From Candidatus Bathyarchaeota archaeon (GTDB lineage: Archaea > Thermoproteota > Bathyarchaeia > TCS64), in NCBI GenBank assembly GCA_002726865.1, contig PBSW01000019.1, positions 79,816-143,815 of the forward strand: a stretch of 64,000 nt of DNA, written 5' to 3'. Below, one piece after another: positions 7,461 through 16,679 of the stretch. A program made the translations under genes and the position numbers. The notes beneath the pieces were generated by a model. That model searched no databases. It had not been told where the DNA came from and was given only the letters and a program-made list of their open reading frames with translations. Every line of letters starts with the position of its first letter. Position 1 is the stretch's first letter.

Positions 7461-7754
7461 CTAAAGCTTGGCGTATAACTCGATAAAGTTACAGAGGCTG
7501 CATCTGTAGCCAATGACCTTAATCCTCTTGACCTCATCGCTCTTAAAGATGAAGCCTGTTCTCTTCCCGGTCTTCTCCTCCCATGTTGGCGAGGTTGTTA
7601 TTGTCTCGATCCCCGGTGGTAATCCCTGATTCATGAAGCCAGTACTCATCGGTCCCATAGTGGGGACATTCATCTTGTCGAGCGTGATAGAGACCTTCCC
7701 CTCCACCATATATTCGCCGCACTTGAGGCAGGTTTTATGCTGGGCTTCACCCAA
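7461..7754 (-). CDS. Zinc-ribbon protein
   Basis: A 97-residue protein with CLKCGEYM near the N-terminus and YRCSLCNFIELYAKL at the C-terminus, two C-x2-C knuckles forming a zinc ribbon around a central beta-rich region. It resembles small archaeal zinc-ribbon proteins of unknown role. Its ATG begins directly after the stop codon of the acetamidase gene, so the pair is co-expressed. Confidence 0.55.
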   Translation of the reverse strand: MGEAQHKTCLKCGEYMVEGKVSITLDKMNVPTMGPMSTGFMNQGLPPGIETITTSPTWEEKTGKRTGFIFKSDEVKRIKVIGYRCSLCNFIELYAKL

Positions 7755-8636
7755 TTAGGACATCCTCAGATGGACCTTTGACAGTTTAGCCACTACAGTA
7801 TAGAGAGGGTCAACTATCTGGGCGATCCTCGCTTTGCCCGCGAGGCTCAAGAACATATAGGCATCGTCTCTATCCCACCCGTAGTCAGCGACCATCCACT
7901 CTACCATCTCCCTGTAAGCGTATCGAGCGGCATCCTCGAGAGGTCGGGCGCTCCCCACGGTCATTATCTCGTCTGGGGCCTCGATCCGAGGCCAGTTGAT
8001 GGTCCATCCCTTCCTGAGGCTGACCTTGAGGGTAACCATTGCATCCACCTCTGCTGCCACTCCGCAGACCTCTCCATCCCCCTGGATGGCGTGGACATCT
8101 CCAAGCTTAAAAAGGGCTCCAGGCCTCGTCACTGGCAACAGGAGCTTGTTGCCGGGCCGGATATCTGGGCAGTCCATATTACCCCCGTGGCGTCCCGGGG
8201 TGAGGCTAGAGATGGCCTCGACCTCCGGAGCCACACCTATGGTCCCGATGAGCGGGTCGGCCTTTAGCTCCAGTTTCCTGCCGTCGTCCCTCACGTAGGT
8301 AATTGTGTTGTTCTCGATTTTGCAGATCTTCCGTTTGGGCTCCATAAGGTTGAGCCACCCCTCCAAGGCCCCAAAGCCCGGGATAATCCCAACAATTCCC
8401 TGACTGGGGAGCTCAATATTGATTATATCTACCACAAGAGTATCCCCTGGTTCGGCCCCCTCGATGTAGAGAGGTCCGGTCGTCGGGTTGATAACTCTAG
8501 CCAAAGCACTCCAGGTTTCCACCTCTAAGGTCTCCCCCGGCTTGACGTTCGCGATTGGGGGAGTACGGGGGTCGAGAACCGAATCAACTAGAGCATCGAG
8601 TTCCTCCTCGGGTTTCTTCTTAATCCTCCTCGTCAT
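7755..8636 (-). CDS. Acetamidase/formamidase family amidohydrolase
   Basis: A 293-residue protein of the FmdA/AmdA family: GPLYIEGAEPGDTLVVDI, GGNMDCPDIRPGNKLLLPV, the cysteine- and glutamate-containing HAIQGDGEVCGVAAEV and YRSEMVEW-like YREMVEWMV near the end. These enzymes hydrolyse short amides to ammonia and a carboxylate in the cytoplasm. Length is normal. It heads a two-gene operon with a zinc-ribbon protein and may belong to the amide and amino-acid catabolism that recurs in the window. Substrate unknown. Confidence 0.85.
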   Translation of the reverse strand: MTRRIKKKPEEELDALVDSVLDPRTPPIANVKPGETLEVETWSALARVINPTTGPLYIEGAEPGDTLVVDIINIELPSQGIVGIIPGFGALEGWLNLMEPKRKICKIENNTITYVRDDGRKLELKADPLIGTIGVAPEVEAISSLTPGRHGGNMDCPDIRPGNKLLLPVTRPGALFKLGDVHAIQGDGEVCGVAAEVDAMVTLKVSLRKGWTINWPRIEAPDEIMTVGSARPLEDAARYAYREMVEWMVADYGWDRDDAYMFLSLAGKARIAQIVDPLYTVVAKLSKVHLRMS

Positions 8637-8769
8637 TTGGTTGACCTAGTCTTGTTTTGAGATAAGGGGATTAAAACTCTTCCCCAAAAAGCGGGCCGAA
8701 TAGTAAAGAATAAAAGTCGGTTCCCTGCTCAGTTGTTTAAGGTCCATTAGTTCGGTAAATAAGGTAAAG

Positions 8770-9081
8770 GTGAAAAATTTGGAATACATGTACGCTGCGA
8801 TGCTTCTTCATAGCGCCGGAAAGGATGTCGAGGAGATATCCATAGGCAATATTCTAAATGCCGCGGGTATCTCACCTGATGCCGTCAGAGTGAAAGCACT
8901 AGTTGCTGCCCTAGCAGAGGTCGACATAGATGAGGCCCTCAAGGCCCCCGTTCTCTCCGCCGCCGCTGTCCCAGCCGCTGTCGCCCCTGCAGAGGTGGTA
9001 GTGGATGAACAGCCTAAGGAAGAGGAAAAGAAAGAGGAAGAAGAGGACCTCCAAGGACTCAGCGCCCTCTTTGGAGCCTAA
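8770..9081 (+). CDS. rpl12: Ribosomal stalk protein P1/aL12
   Basis: A 103-residue protein: N-terminal helical dimerisation domain (VKNLEYMYAAMLLHSAGKD), an alanine-rich hinge (about 63-76), and a highly acidic tail ending EEEDLQGLSALFGA, which recruits translational GTPases. It starts at GTG 8770. In many archaea it is the last gene after L11, L1 and P0; here L11 lies nearly 9 kb away and faces the other direction, so rpl12 stands alone before alaS. Confidence 0.95.
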   Translation: MKNLEYMYAAMLLHSAGKDVEEISIGNILNAAGISPDAVRVKALVAALAEVDIDEALKAPVLSAAAVPAAVAPAEVVVDEQPKEEEKKEEEEDLQGLSALFGA

Positions 9082-9220
9082 TCACTCCCCAAAGTTTCTT
9101 CTAAATATAGAATTTAATCTAATTGAAGTAGGCATAGCTAAATGCTGCTTGGCAGTCTATATCTCGTTTATTGCCTTTGGCTATCTTTGACTGTTATATG
9201 ATCCCGATTAAGGTGAGTTA

Positions 9221-10987
9221 ATGACTAGTTCTTACAGGCTGAAAAAATTATACATGGACTTTTTTCAGAAAAACGGGCATAAGGTTATTGCGAATGCGTC
9301 CCTCACACCGGAGAACGATCCCACTGCGTTGTTCATATCGGCAGGAATGCATCCGCTTGTGCCATTTTTACTAGGTCAAAAGCATCCAAGCGGGAGAAAA
9401 CTGGTAAATGTGCAGAAATGCCTTAGAACCAGTGATATTGGCGAGGTAGGGGACAGTTTCCACCTCAGCTTCTTTGAGATGCTAGGGAATTGGTCTCTTG
9501 GAGACTACTTCAAGAAAGAGGCGATAACGTGGAGCCACGAGTTCCTCACAAGTAAAGAGTGGCTAAATATCGATGTAAGGAAGCTTAGCGTCACGGTCTT
9601 CGCCGGGGATGAGATAACACCCATGGATACGGAGAGCGTGAGAATATGGAAAGGACTCGGAATCCAAAAGGATAGAATATTTCATCTGCCTAGAGGGGAT
9701 AATTGGTGGGGGCCCATAGGTAGCACAGGGCCGTGTGGACCAGACACAGAGATCTTCTATGATCAGGGAATGGAACCCTGCGGAAACAAATGTAAGCCTG
9801 GCTGCTCCTGCGGAAAATACATCGAGATCTGGAACAACGTGTTCATGGAGTACAACAAAACCCAGGATGGGGAGTACAAACTCCTTAAACATAAGAGCGT
9901 CGACACCGGGATGGGAGTCGAAAGAACGGTCGCGGTCCTACAGGGGAAGGATAACGTTTACGAGACTGAGATATTCGCTCCCCTGGTTGATGAAATAATA
10001 GAACGATCGGGGTTAGAAGCAATCTCTGAAAATCAGATTAGAAGCGTTAGAATAATAGGTGATCATGCTCGTACGGCCACTTTCATTCTGGCAGAGGGAA
10101 TAATTCCCTTAAACGTAGAGCAAGGATACGTTCTGAGAAGAGTCATAAGGGGAGCCATAAGACACGGAAAACTTTTGGGTATTGAAGAAGAGTACCTAAG
10201 CGGTCTGTCTCACATAGTAATAGAGATGTATGCTGAAGATTACCAACACCTGAAAGCGAACGAAGACTTCATCGTGATAGAGCTTAAAAAAGAATACAAG
10301 AAGTTCAGAAATACGCTAGCCAGAGGTCTAAACAGATTCAACAGGATGGCTCGAAAAAAGGAAAGAATCGACGGCAAAGACGCCTTCCTTCTTTACCAGA
10401 GCTTTGGATTCCCTATAGAGATAACACGGGAACTGGGGAAAGAGAACGACATTTTAGTCGACGTGAACGGCTTCAATGAAGAGTTTGAGAAACATCAGAA
10501 AGTTTCTAAAGCTAGCGCTGATAAAAGGTTTGGCAGTGGCTTAGCAGACACGTCCGAGGCATCAGTGAAACTACATACCGCAACGCACTTACTCAACGAG
10601 GCGTTGAGACGCGTCCTGGGGAAAGAAGTCACCCAAAAGGGTTCAAACATAACCCAGAAGAGAATGAGATTTGATTTCAACTTTGACAGAAAGCTCACTG
10701 ACCAAGAGAGCAAGGACGTAGAAGAAATAGTCAACAGGAAGATCAACGATGCTCTCCCAGTCAAGAGAACTGAGACCACGCTAGAAAATGCGATAAAAAT
10801 GGGGAGTCAGGCGGTATTCAAGCAGAAATACGGGAAAAAGGTCACCGTATACTCTATTGGCAACTTTTCGATGGAACTGTGTAGTGGCCCACATGTGGAA
10901 AATATCGGGGAGTTGGGACGATTTAAAATAATAAAAGAGGAAGGGATTTCCGCAGGCGTGCGGAGAATAAGGGCAGTTCTAGAATGA
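9221..10987 (+). CDS. alaS: Alanyl-tRNA synthetase, short form lacking the C-terminal domain
   Basis: A 588-residue enzyme that charges tRNA-Ala. The catalytic domain has the bacterial-style motif WWGPIGSTGPCGPDTEIF and a cysteine-rich insert CGNKCKPGCSCG. The editing domain has HTATHLL (about 451-457) and CSGPH (about 552-556). The chain ends at VRRIRAVLE, without the coiled coil and DHHA1/C-Ala domain that bring normal enzymes to 850-900 residues. Short AlaRS of this shape is common in Patescibacteria (CPR). The gene is more AT-rich and AGA/ATA-rich than its neighbours. Horizontal acquisition is likely. Confidence 0.93.
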   Translation: MTSSYRLKKLYMDFFQKNGHKVIANASLTPENDPTALFISAGMHPLVPFLLGQKHPSGRKLVNVQKCLRTSDIGEVGDSFHLSFFEMLGNWSLGDYFKKEAITWSHEFLTSKEWLNIDVRKLSVTVFAGDEITPMDTESVRIWKGLGIQKDRIFHLPRGDNWWGPIGSTGPCGPDTEIFYDQGMEPCGNKCKPGCSCGKYIEIWNNVFMEYNKTQDGEYKLLKHKSVDTGMGVERTVAVLQGKDNVYETEIFAPLVDEIIERSGLEAISENQIRSVRIIGDHARTATFILAEGIIPLNVEQGYVLRRVIRGAIRHGKLLGIEEEYLSGLSHIVIEMYAEDYQHLKANEDFIVIELKKEYKKFRNTLARGLNRFNRMARKKERIDGKDAFLLYQSFGFPIEITRELGKENDILVDVNGFNEEFEKHQKVSKASADKRFGSGLADTSEASVKLHTATHLLNEALRRVLGKEVTQKGSNITQKRMRFDFNFDRKLTDQESKDVEEIVNRKINDALPVKRTETTLENAIKMGSQAVFKQKYGKKVTVYSIGNFSMELCSGPHVENIGELGRFKIIKEEGISAGVRRIRAVLE

Positions 10988-11239
10988 TCTAGCCTCTGCG
11001 TTTCCATTTATTCAAAAAAAATAACAAGGTCAGACCACTACATAGTAAAAAAGAATAGAAGCTAAAAAATGGTTAAAAAGTTGGACAAGAGAGCGCCTTC
11101 TCGGGTAGAGTGTCGGACCTTACTCGAGGCCATTGACAATGCTCAGTAAGCTGTCTGTCCGCAACTGTTTTTATTCATAACCTTTATTCCACTCTCCATT
11201 GAGGTTTAACCCGAATTACCACCAAGGATAGTTGGATTC

Positions 11240-14155
11240 ATGGTTGACTGGAAGCATATCGAGGAGAAATGGAGAAATAAATGGGCTGACGAAAGGGTCT
11301 TTGAGATAGACCCGGATCCGGATAAACCAAAGTACTATTTGACAGTGGCCTATCCTTATCCCAACTCGCCCCAGCATATCGGCCACGGCAGAACCTATAC
11401 TCTCACGGACGTCCACGCTCGATTCAGGAGAATGCAGGGCTACAACGTCCTTTTCCCTATGGCGTGGCACTTCACCGGGACCCCCGTCATCGCAATGGTA
11501 GACAGACTCAAGGAGAGAGACCCCGAGCTTCTTACCACCTTCCTAAACCTGTACAACATAAAGAAGGAGTGCCTCCCTAACTTGGAGACCCCAATCGGGA
11601 TGGCGAGCTACTTCGCCCAGGAAATCAAGACAGGTATGCAGCTTATGAGCTTCAGCATCGACTGGCGCAGGGAGTTTACCACCATCGATCCTTACTATAG
11701 CAAGTTCATAGAGTGGCAATTCACCAAGCTCCGCCAGAAGAACTTTATCAATCAGGGAAGCCACCCCGTGGGCTGGTGCCCTAACTGTGGCAATCCAGTG
11801 GGCCAGCACGACACCATAGGTGACAAAGAACCTGAGATAGAGGAGTACACTATACTAAAGTTTAGACGAGGCGACGTGATTTACCCAGCAGCCACTCTGA
11901 GGCCTGAGACCATCTTTGGGGTCACTAATATATGGCTAAACCCCAACATAGTTTATCTCCAGATAAAAGTGGAAGATGAGGACTGGATAGTAAGCAGCGA
12001 AGCCGCCAATAAGTTCCAGTTCCTAGGACGCGATGTCAAGGTCATAAACAAGTTCTTGGGAGCCAAGCTCATCGGGGGTACCCTCACCAACCCAATGACG
12101 GGGGCAGAGCTCCCGATTCTACCCGCGAGCTTCGTGGAGCCTAAGAACGCTACAGGCGTAGTGATGTCGGTTCCATCTCATGCTCCATTTGACTACGTCG
12201 CATTGGAGCAACTCAAGAAGGGACCAAAAGAGATTTTCGACCGCTTTGGGTTGAAGAAAACCGAGTTGGCTAAGCTGAAGCCAATCAGCCTCATAGAGCT
12301 TCCCGGATGGGGGGAGAGTCCCGCTGTGGATGTCGTAAAAAAGAAGGGGATCACAAACCAGAACGACTCCAAGCTCGAGAAAGCGACCAAGGAGGTCTAT
12401 AGTCAGGAGTTCCACAACGGCAGGCTCCGGAGAAACACTGGACAGTACGCTAACCTCACCGTGGAGAAAGCGAAGGACGCCGTCAAGAAGGACCTTATCG
12501 CAGACGGAAGAGCTACAACGATGTACGAGCTCATCGAGTCCGTGCAGTGCCGTTGCGGGAGCGACGTCCTCGTCAAGATCTTTGAGGACCAGTGGTTCAT
12601 CGACTACGGTAACCAGTCTTGGAAGGAGTTAGCCCACGAAAACCTTGCAGGAATGAAGATAATCCCTAAGGAGCTCAGGAGGGAGTATATCCATGTCATC
12701 GACTGGCTGGATAGAAAGGCCTGTGCCCGGAACGTGGGGATGGGTACTAAACTCCCCTGGGAAAAAGACTGGATCATAGAGAGTCTTAGCGACTCCACCA
12801 TCTACATGGCATATTACACGGTCATCAAGGACATCAACAGGGTGAATCCAGAGGCCGAGGCTCTAACTGAGCAGTTCTGGGACTATGTCTTCCTAGGAAA
12901 AGGCAACGTTGAGGCTGTCTCAGAGACCACAAGCATCTCAACAGAAGACCTTGTAGCCATTAGGGGTCAGTTCCAATACTTTTATCCCCTCGACGCCAGG
13001 CACTCCGGAAGAGACCTGGTACCTAACCACCTCACATTTATGTTCTTCAACCACGACGCCATCTTCCCCAGGGAGAACTGGCCTCAGGGCATATTCGTCA
13101 ACGGGAGCGTCCTCATGGAAGGGCAAAAGATGAGCAAATCCATGAACAATATTATCCCCTTAATCAATGCCATAGACAAGTTCAATACGGACCCTTTACG
13201 CCTTGCCCTAATGATCACCGCGGAACCCCTCAAGGACGCCGACTTCAGCCCCGAGCTGGCGAAGTCGATGCAGGGCAACTTGGAGCGATTTTACGCAGAC
13301 GCCATTGAGATCGTAGGAGAAGAAGTGGAAGGAGAGCCCACACTGACTGACATCGACAAATGGATGCTGAGTCGCCTCCAGTTTTATATCTCCGACGCAA
13401 ATGAAGCCATGACAGAGCTCAAGGTAAGGAGGACCATCCACGCTGCCCTCTACGACCTCAACGGGGACCTGGGCTGGTACAGCAAGCGTGTTAACTCAAT
13501 GCGAGGGCAGGCAGAGAGAAAGAACGCCGTCAACTATGTACTCAAAAGGGTTGTAGATGCCCAGGTGAGGATATTAACCCCATTCACACCCCACCTCTGC
13601 GAAGAAATCTGGGAGTCCATGGGTTGTGAGGGATTCGTCGCATTTGCACCTTGGCCCACTCCTGAGCTGGAAGAGGTGAACCCTGAAGCTGAGGAGCGGG
13701 AACAGAGCGTCAAGAACAGCCTCGAGGACATTCAGAAGATCGTGAAGGTGACGGGTATCAACCCAAGTAAGATCAGTTTTTACACTGCCACATCATGGAA
13801 GTGGAAAATCTACTTGAGGGCATTAGTACTCTCCAAGGAAGGAAAGTTGGACATCGGTACCCTAATACGGGACGCCTTCAAGGACGATGAGATAAAGACA
13901 AGGGCCAAAGAGGTCCCCGGCTTCGCCAGGATGGTTGTGAAGGACGTCATAAAGACCCCCGATGCCATTGTAGAGAGGAGACTTACGATGGGCCAAGTAA
14001 ACGAGGCCAACCTTATCGAGGACGCCACAAGCTTCTTCAAGCAAGAGTTCGGGTGCGAGGTCACCGTCGCTAATGAGAGTGACCCGTGGATTGAAGACCC
14101 TGCAGATAGGGCAAAAAGGGCAAAGCCTTACAGACCTGCGATCTACGTCATGTGA
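11240..14155 (+). CDS. leuS: Leucyl-tRNA synthetase, archaeal type
   Basis: A 971-residue class I synthetase with HIGH at 46-49 (PQHIGHGRTYT), KMSKS near 630 (GQKMSKSMNN), a CP1 editing domain with TLRPETIFGVTNIWLNP, and a zinc-knuckle pair HPVGWCPNCGNPVG. The long CP1 insertion and C-terminal extension match archaeal/eukaryotic LeuRS. It charges tRNA-Leu in the cytoplasm. It follows alaS after about 250 bases with no recognised gene between. Confidence 0.95.
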   Translation: MVDWKHIEEKWRNKWADERVFEIDPDPDKPKYYLTVAYPYPNSPQHIGHGRTYTLTDVHARFRRMQGYNVLFPMAWHFTGTPVIAMVDRLKERDPELLTTFLNLYNIKKECLPNLETPIGMASYFAQEIKTGMQLMSFSIDWRREFTTIDPYYSKFIEWQFTKLRQKNFINQGSHPVGWCPNCGNPVGQHDTIGDKEPEIEEYTILKFRRGDVIYPAATLRPETIFGVTNIWLNPNIVYLQIKVEDEDWIVSSEAANKFQFLGRDVKVINKFLGAKLIGGTLTNPMTGAELPILPASFVEPKNATGVVMSVPSHAPFDYVALEQLKKGPKEIFDRFGLKKTELAKLKPISLIELPGWGESPAVDVVKKKGITNQNDSKLEKATKEVYSQEFHNGRLRRNTGQYANLTVEKAKDAVKKDLIADGRATTMYELIESVQCRCGSDVLVKIFEDQWFIDYGNQSWKELAHENLAGMKIIPKELRREYIHVIDWLDRKACARNVGMGTKLPWEKDWIIESLSDSTIYMAYYTVIKDINRVNPEAEALTEQFWDYVFLGKGNVEAVSETTSISTEDLVAIRGQFQYFYPLDARHSGRDLVPNHLTFMFFNHDAIFPRENWPQGIFVNGSVLMEGQKMSKSMNNIIPLINAIDKFNTDPLRLALMITAEPLKDADFSPELAKSMQGNLERFYADAIEIVGEEVEGEPTLTDIDKWMLSRLQFYISDANEAMTELKVRRTIHAALYDLNGDLGWYSKRVNSMRGQAERKNAVNYVLKRVVDAQVRILTPFTPHLCEEIWESMGCEGFVAFAPWPTPELEEVNPEAEEREQSVKNSLEDIQKIVKVTGINPSKISFYTATSWKWKIYLRALVLSKEGKLDIGTLIRDAFKDDEIKTRAKEVPGFARMVVKDVIKTPDAIVERRLTMGQVNEANLIEDATSFFKQEFGCEVTVANESDPWIEDPADRAKRAKPYRPAIYVM

Positions 14156-14337
14156 CCTTTTTCCCTCTCGTTTCCCCCCTTTATTTGAAAAATAGGGTCT
14201 CCAGTTCCTAGGCTAGTCCATATGAATAGGAAGCCTGATGAGGCATATATCACAAGGAAAGCGGTTTAGAATATCAGCCCTGCTGCTAGGAGGCTCTATA
14301 AAAAGAAGACAGAAGAAATCTTTTTGAAGATTTACAT

Positions 14338-14640
14338 GAGATCGAGGGCACTGACCTTCATCGCCCTGTGCAGCGCCTTACCGGCTAGATAGGTCCGTTT
14401 CAACTCCTCGAACCACTTACGCTTAAGGAGCCTTCTGTAGAGCCTCTCGGAGCCTTCATGTCGCAGGCCTAAATTAGGAGGCCCATGAAAATAATGTGTA
14501 TGCCGAATAGGAATATTACCAGGAAACCGCGTGCGCGGCGATGCTCCCTAGAACCACGTAAAAATCCTTGTTTTTCAGGAGATAGGTGCTTATCTGTGGC
14601 TTTAGTCTCAGGAAGTTAGCCCTACTCTGATTCCAGACTA
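14338..14640 (-). pseudogene. Decayed membrane-protein gene fragments
   Basis: Three coding-like stretches follow each other on the minus strand in different frames. The first (from about 14640) gives FLRLKPQISTYLLKNKDFYV and GSIAAHAVSW then a stop. The second gives a hydrophobic helix GFLVIFLFGIHIIFMGLLI then a stop. The third gives ERLYRRLLKRKWFEELKRTY and ends KVSALDLM with a stop at 14338. No single frame is open, so this looks like one gene broken by at least two frameshifts, directly downstream of a membrane-protein gene. I do not recognise the family. Confidence 0.45.
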
Positions 14641-15357
14641 TTCTTTTCCTCGCTTTTCTAATATCTCGGCGATTGTTGATTCTCTTGTCTTAATGAACTC
14701 GTTACTATAGTGAAATCCTAGAAAGAGAGAAACAACGCCCCCAAGCTCGAAAATGAAGAAGAGACTGGGCTCACCAAAGAACGCGAGGGCGGATCCCCCG
14801 ATCATGGGCATGACTCCCCCGAGGAATAGCGACAGATTGTATATTCTGCGCCTGTCCTTTATGAAGCTCCAAAGAGCCCCGAGAATCAGTGTAAATCCAC
14901 CGATAATGTTGATTATTATCGCCCAGAGCCTTACCGTCATGGGGTAAGCATCGACTGCGGTGTGGAATGCCTTCCCCAGAGGCATCTTGAAGGCCTCAAC
15001 TATTACGTCGTCGTCAAGGGGAGTGATTATCCCCGTTACGAGGAGGCCAAGACAGAGGATTCCGATAATAGTGAGGAAAATGTCAGCCTTACGCTTACTT
15101 GCGAGTAGGTAGAGCACGCCCGCGCCTAGGAGTCCCACAAGAGGGGACGCGAGGATGTAGTAAACTTTGAAGGCGATCACGTTTGAACCGAGAATTTCGG
15201 GGTTCATTAGAAACTCTATAAACGCAGTGATAGTGTAGAAGAGCATCGAGAAAGTCCATAGAAGTTGGTGGAACTTTTTCCGCTTAACATACTGGCGGGC
15301 CAGCTTATATGTGAAGAAGGCTGCCACGATCGCAGTGAGTAAAGGCAATCTATACAA
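14638..15357 (-). CDS. Polytopic membrane protein, about seven helices
   Basis: About 239 residues from TTG at 15357 (YRLPLLTAIVAAFFTYKLARQ), with roughly seven transmembrane helices and a short charged C-terminus IAEILEKRGKE. I do not recognise a family. A frame from GTG 15393 is also open, but that codon lies inside a perfect palindrome carrying the predicted TATA box (15392-15410), so it would not be transcribed; GGGGGGAAGGG precedes the TTG. Its promoter architecture suggests tight repression. Confidence 0.6.
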   Translation of the reverse strand: MYRLPLLTAIVAAFFTYKLARQYVKRKKFHQLLWTFSMLFYTITAFIEFLMNPEILGSNVIAFKVYYILASPLVGLLGAGVLYLLASKRKADIFLTIIGILCLGLLVTGIITPLDDDVIVEAFKMPLGKAFHTAVDAYPMTVRLWAIIINIIGGFTLILGALWSFIKDRRRIYNLSLFLGGVMPMIGGSALAFFGEPSLFFIFELGGVVSLFLGFHYSNEFIKTRESTIAEILEKRGKE

Positions 15358-15391
15358 TTCTCGAACCCTTCCCCCCCGAGAATAGTTGACC

Positions 15392-15410
15392 ACACATATT
15401 TAATATGTGT
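15392..15410 (-). promoter_or_regulatory. Palindromic operator containing the TATA box of the membrane-protein gene
   Basis: Two nine-base arms, acacatatt and aatatgtgt, flank a single T, making a perfect 19-bp palindrome. Its centre (tattaaata on the minus strand) looks like an archaeal TATA element, and a start site about 25 bases downstream would fall near 15376, upstream of the TTG at 15357. A dimeric regulator bound here would block TBP. The palindrome is seen; the regulator is not identified. Confidence 0.6.
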
Positions 15411-15754
15411 AAAATGTCCAAGCAAAGTTTCGGTGGATCACTAGGATAAATCTTATACTCACGCGCGCTTCAGCAGATGGGTTGCCACATTAAACAAGAC
15501 CTCTCTCACACCGGAGACCTTCTAAATCGCTAGGTGAGTTTGTTCATGTGGACTAAATAGCTATAATATAGACCCTTCAGACCAGATTGTATGACCGTTT
15601 GTTCCTGAAAAGATGAGGGGCTTCTTGACGGTAACGGGAACTCGGAGGTCTAAATGTTGGCAAAATAATTTTGATCAGGTTATCTTAAACTTGAGTATCA
15701 TGGATAATTGTTAAACCCCGACGAATGTATCACGGGGGAGAGAGGGGCACGGGG
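15411..15754. other. Intergenic region without a recognised gene
   Basis: No convincing reading frame or RNA is seen. The stretch contains one GCGCGC hexamer (15463-15468) and AT-rich segments, including about 15660-15710, that may hold the promoter of the eRF1-domain gene. Confidence 0.4.
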
Positions 15755-16480
15755 ATGGTGAGGCGTAGACGAGGGTACAAGAGAGGGTATCCAGTCGCGA
15801 TCCTCATCGGCTTCGACCGGGATCGCGCCTTCCTGTGGCGGGTCTATAGTCAGGTCATCAAGCCTTACTCTACAGTCAAGGCTCCGCGAGGAGGCAAAAG
15901 AGAGAGATATAATTTCCATGAGACCGTCGTGAATGCCCTGAGGCCAGTCCTGAAAGAGGGTGTTGGGAGCGTCGTTATGGTGTCCCCAGCGAGAACAAGC
16001 CACATGAAGGAGTTTCTCGACCATGTTGTGAAACACCAGCCATGGTTAACGAAGGGCGCCAGGTCCATATCGGTCACGAGTATTGTGGGATCAGCCACCA
16101 CACAGGAGGAGGTCTCCGCGTTAATCAGGACAGGGAAGGTTCAGAGGGCCATTATGACATCAGCAGCGGAGGAAGCAGACCGAGTTAAGGGTCTTCTGGA
16201 GAGACGGCTCACGCAGGATGATATGAACCATATCCTGTACTCCTTGCAAGAGGTGGAGGAAAGGATTTTCGGACAGAAGATAAAGGGGAGACCCAAACCG
16301 GAACATCTGATCATTACGGACAGGTTCCTAGCCGCTCACAGAAGAAGAGTCCAGAGGCTCATGGTGACCTCAAAGAATAGAGGGATCAAGGCTTATGTTG
16401 TCGGTGTAAACACCGCCGCTGGTCAGCGTGTGGAACAGCTGGGAGGGATGGTTCTCCTCACCAGATCCAGTTTCGACTGA
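15755..16480 (+). CDS. eRF1/Pelota-domain protein without a GGQ motif (VLRF1-like)
   Basis: A 241-residue protein with two domains resembling eRF1 domains 2 and 3: AILIGFDRDRAFLWRVYS... and KPEHLIITDRFLAAHRRRV, ending NTAAGQRVEQLGGMVLLTR. It has no N-terminal codon-recognition domain. Where release factors carry the GGQ loop this protein has PRGGKRERYNFHE, similar in position to the loop of Vms1-like (VLRF1) and bacterial aeRF1-related factors. A role in ribosome rescue or peptidyl-tRNA hydrolysis is inferred. Start chosen at ATG 15755 after GAGAGGGG; a frame from 15725 is also open. Confidence 0.6.
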   Translation: MVRRRRGYKRGYPVAILIGFDRDRAFLWRVYSQVIKPYSTVKAPRGGKRERYNFHETVVNALRPVLKEGVGSVVMVSPARTSHMKEFLDHVVKHQPWLTKGARSISVTSIVGSATTQEEVSALIRTGKVQRAIMTSAAEEADRVKGLLERRLTQDDMNHILYSLQEVEERIFGQKIKGRPKPEHLIITDRFLAAHRRRVQRLMVTSKNRGIKAYVVGVNTAAGQRVEQLGGMVLLTRSSFD

Positions 16481-16679
16481 TGATTTCTTTTAGGGTTATA
16501 TGTAACCAGAGTCATCCAGGTTCATTCAAAGAGAAGGTGTCTAAGAAAAATGACGGGAAAAAAGAGGGTCTTGGAGAAAAATTTGTCGACCCCCTGTCCT
16601 TACTCATTGACTTTATCTAACTCGTGATTTGATGAAGTGTTTGAAGTCCTAAGAAAAGATACCATACTGGAGTGCCGGG

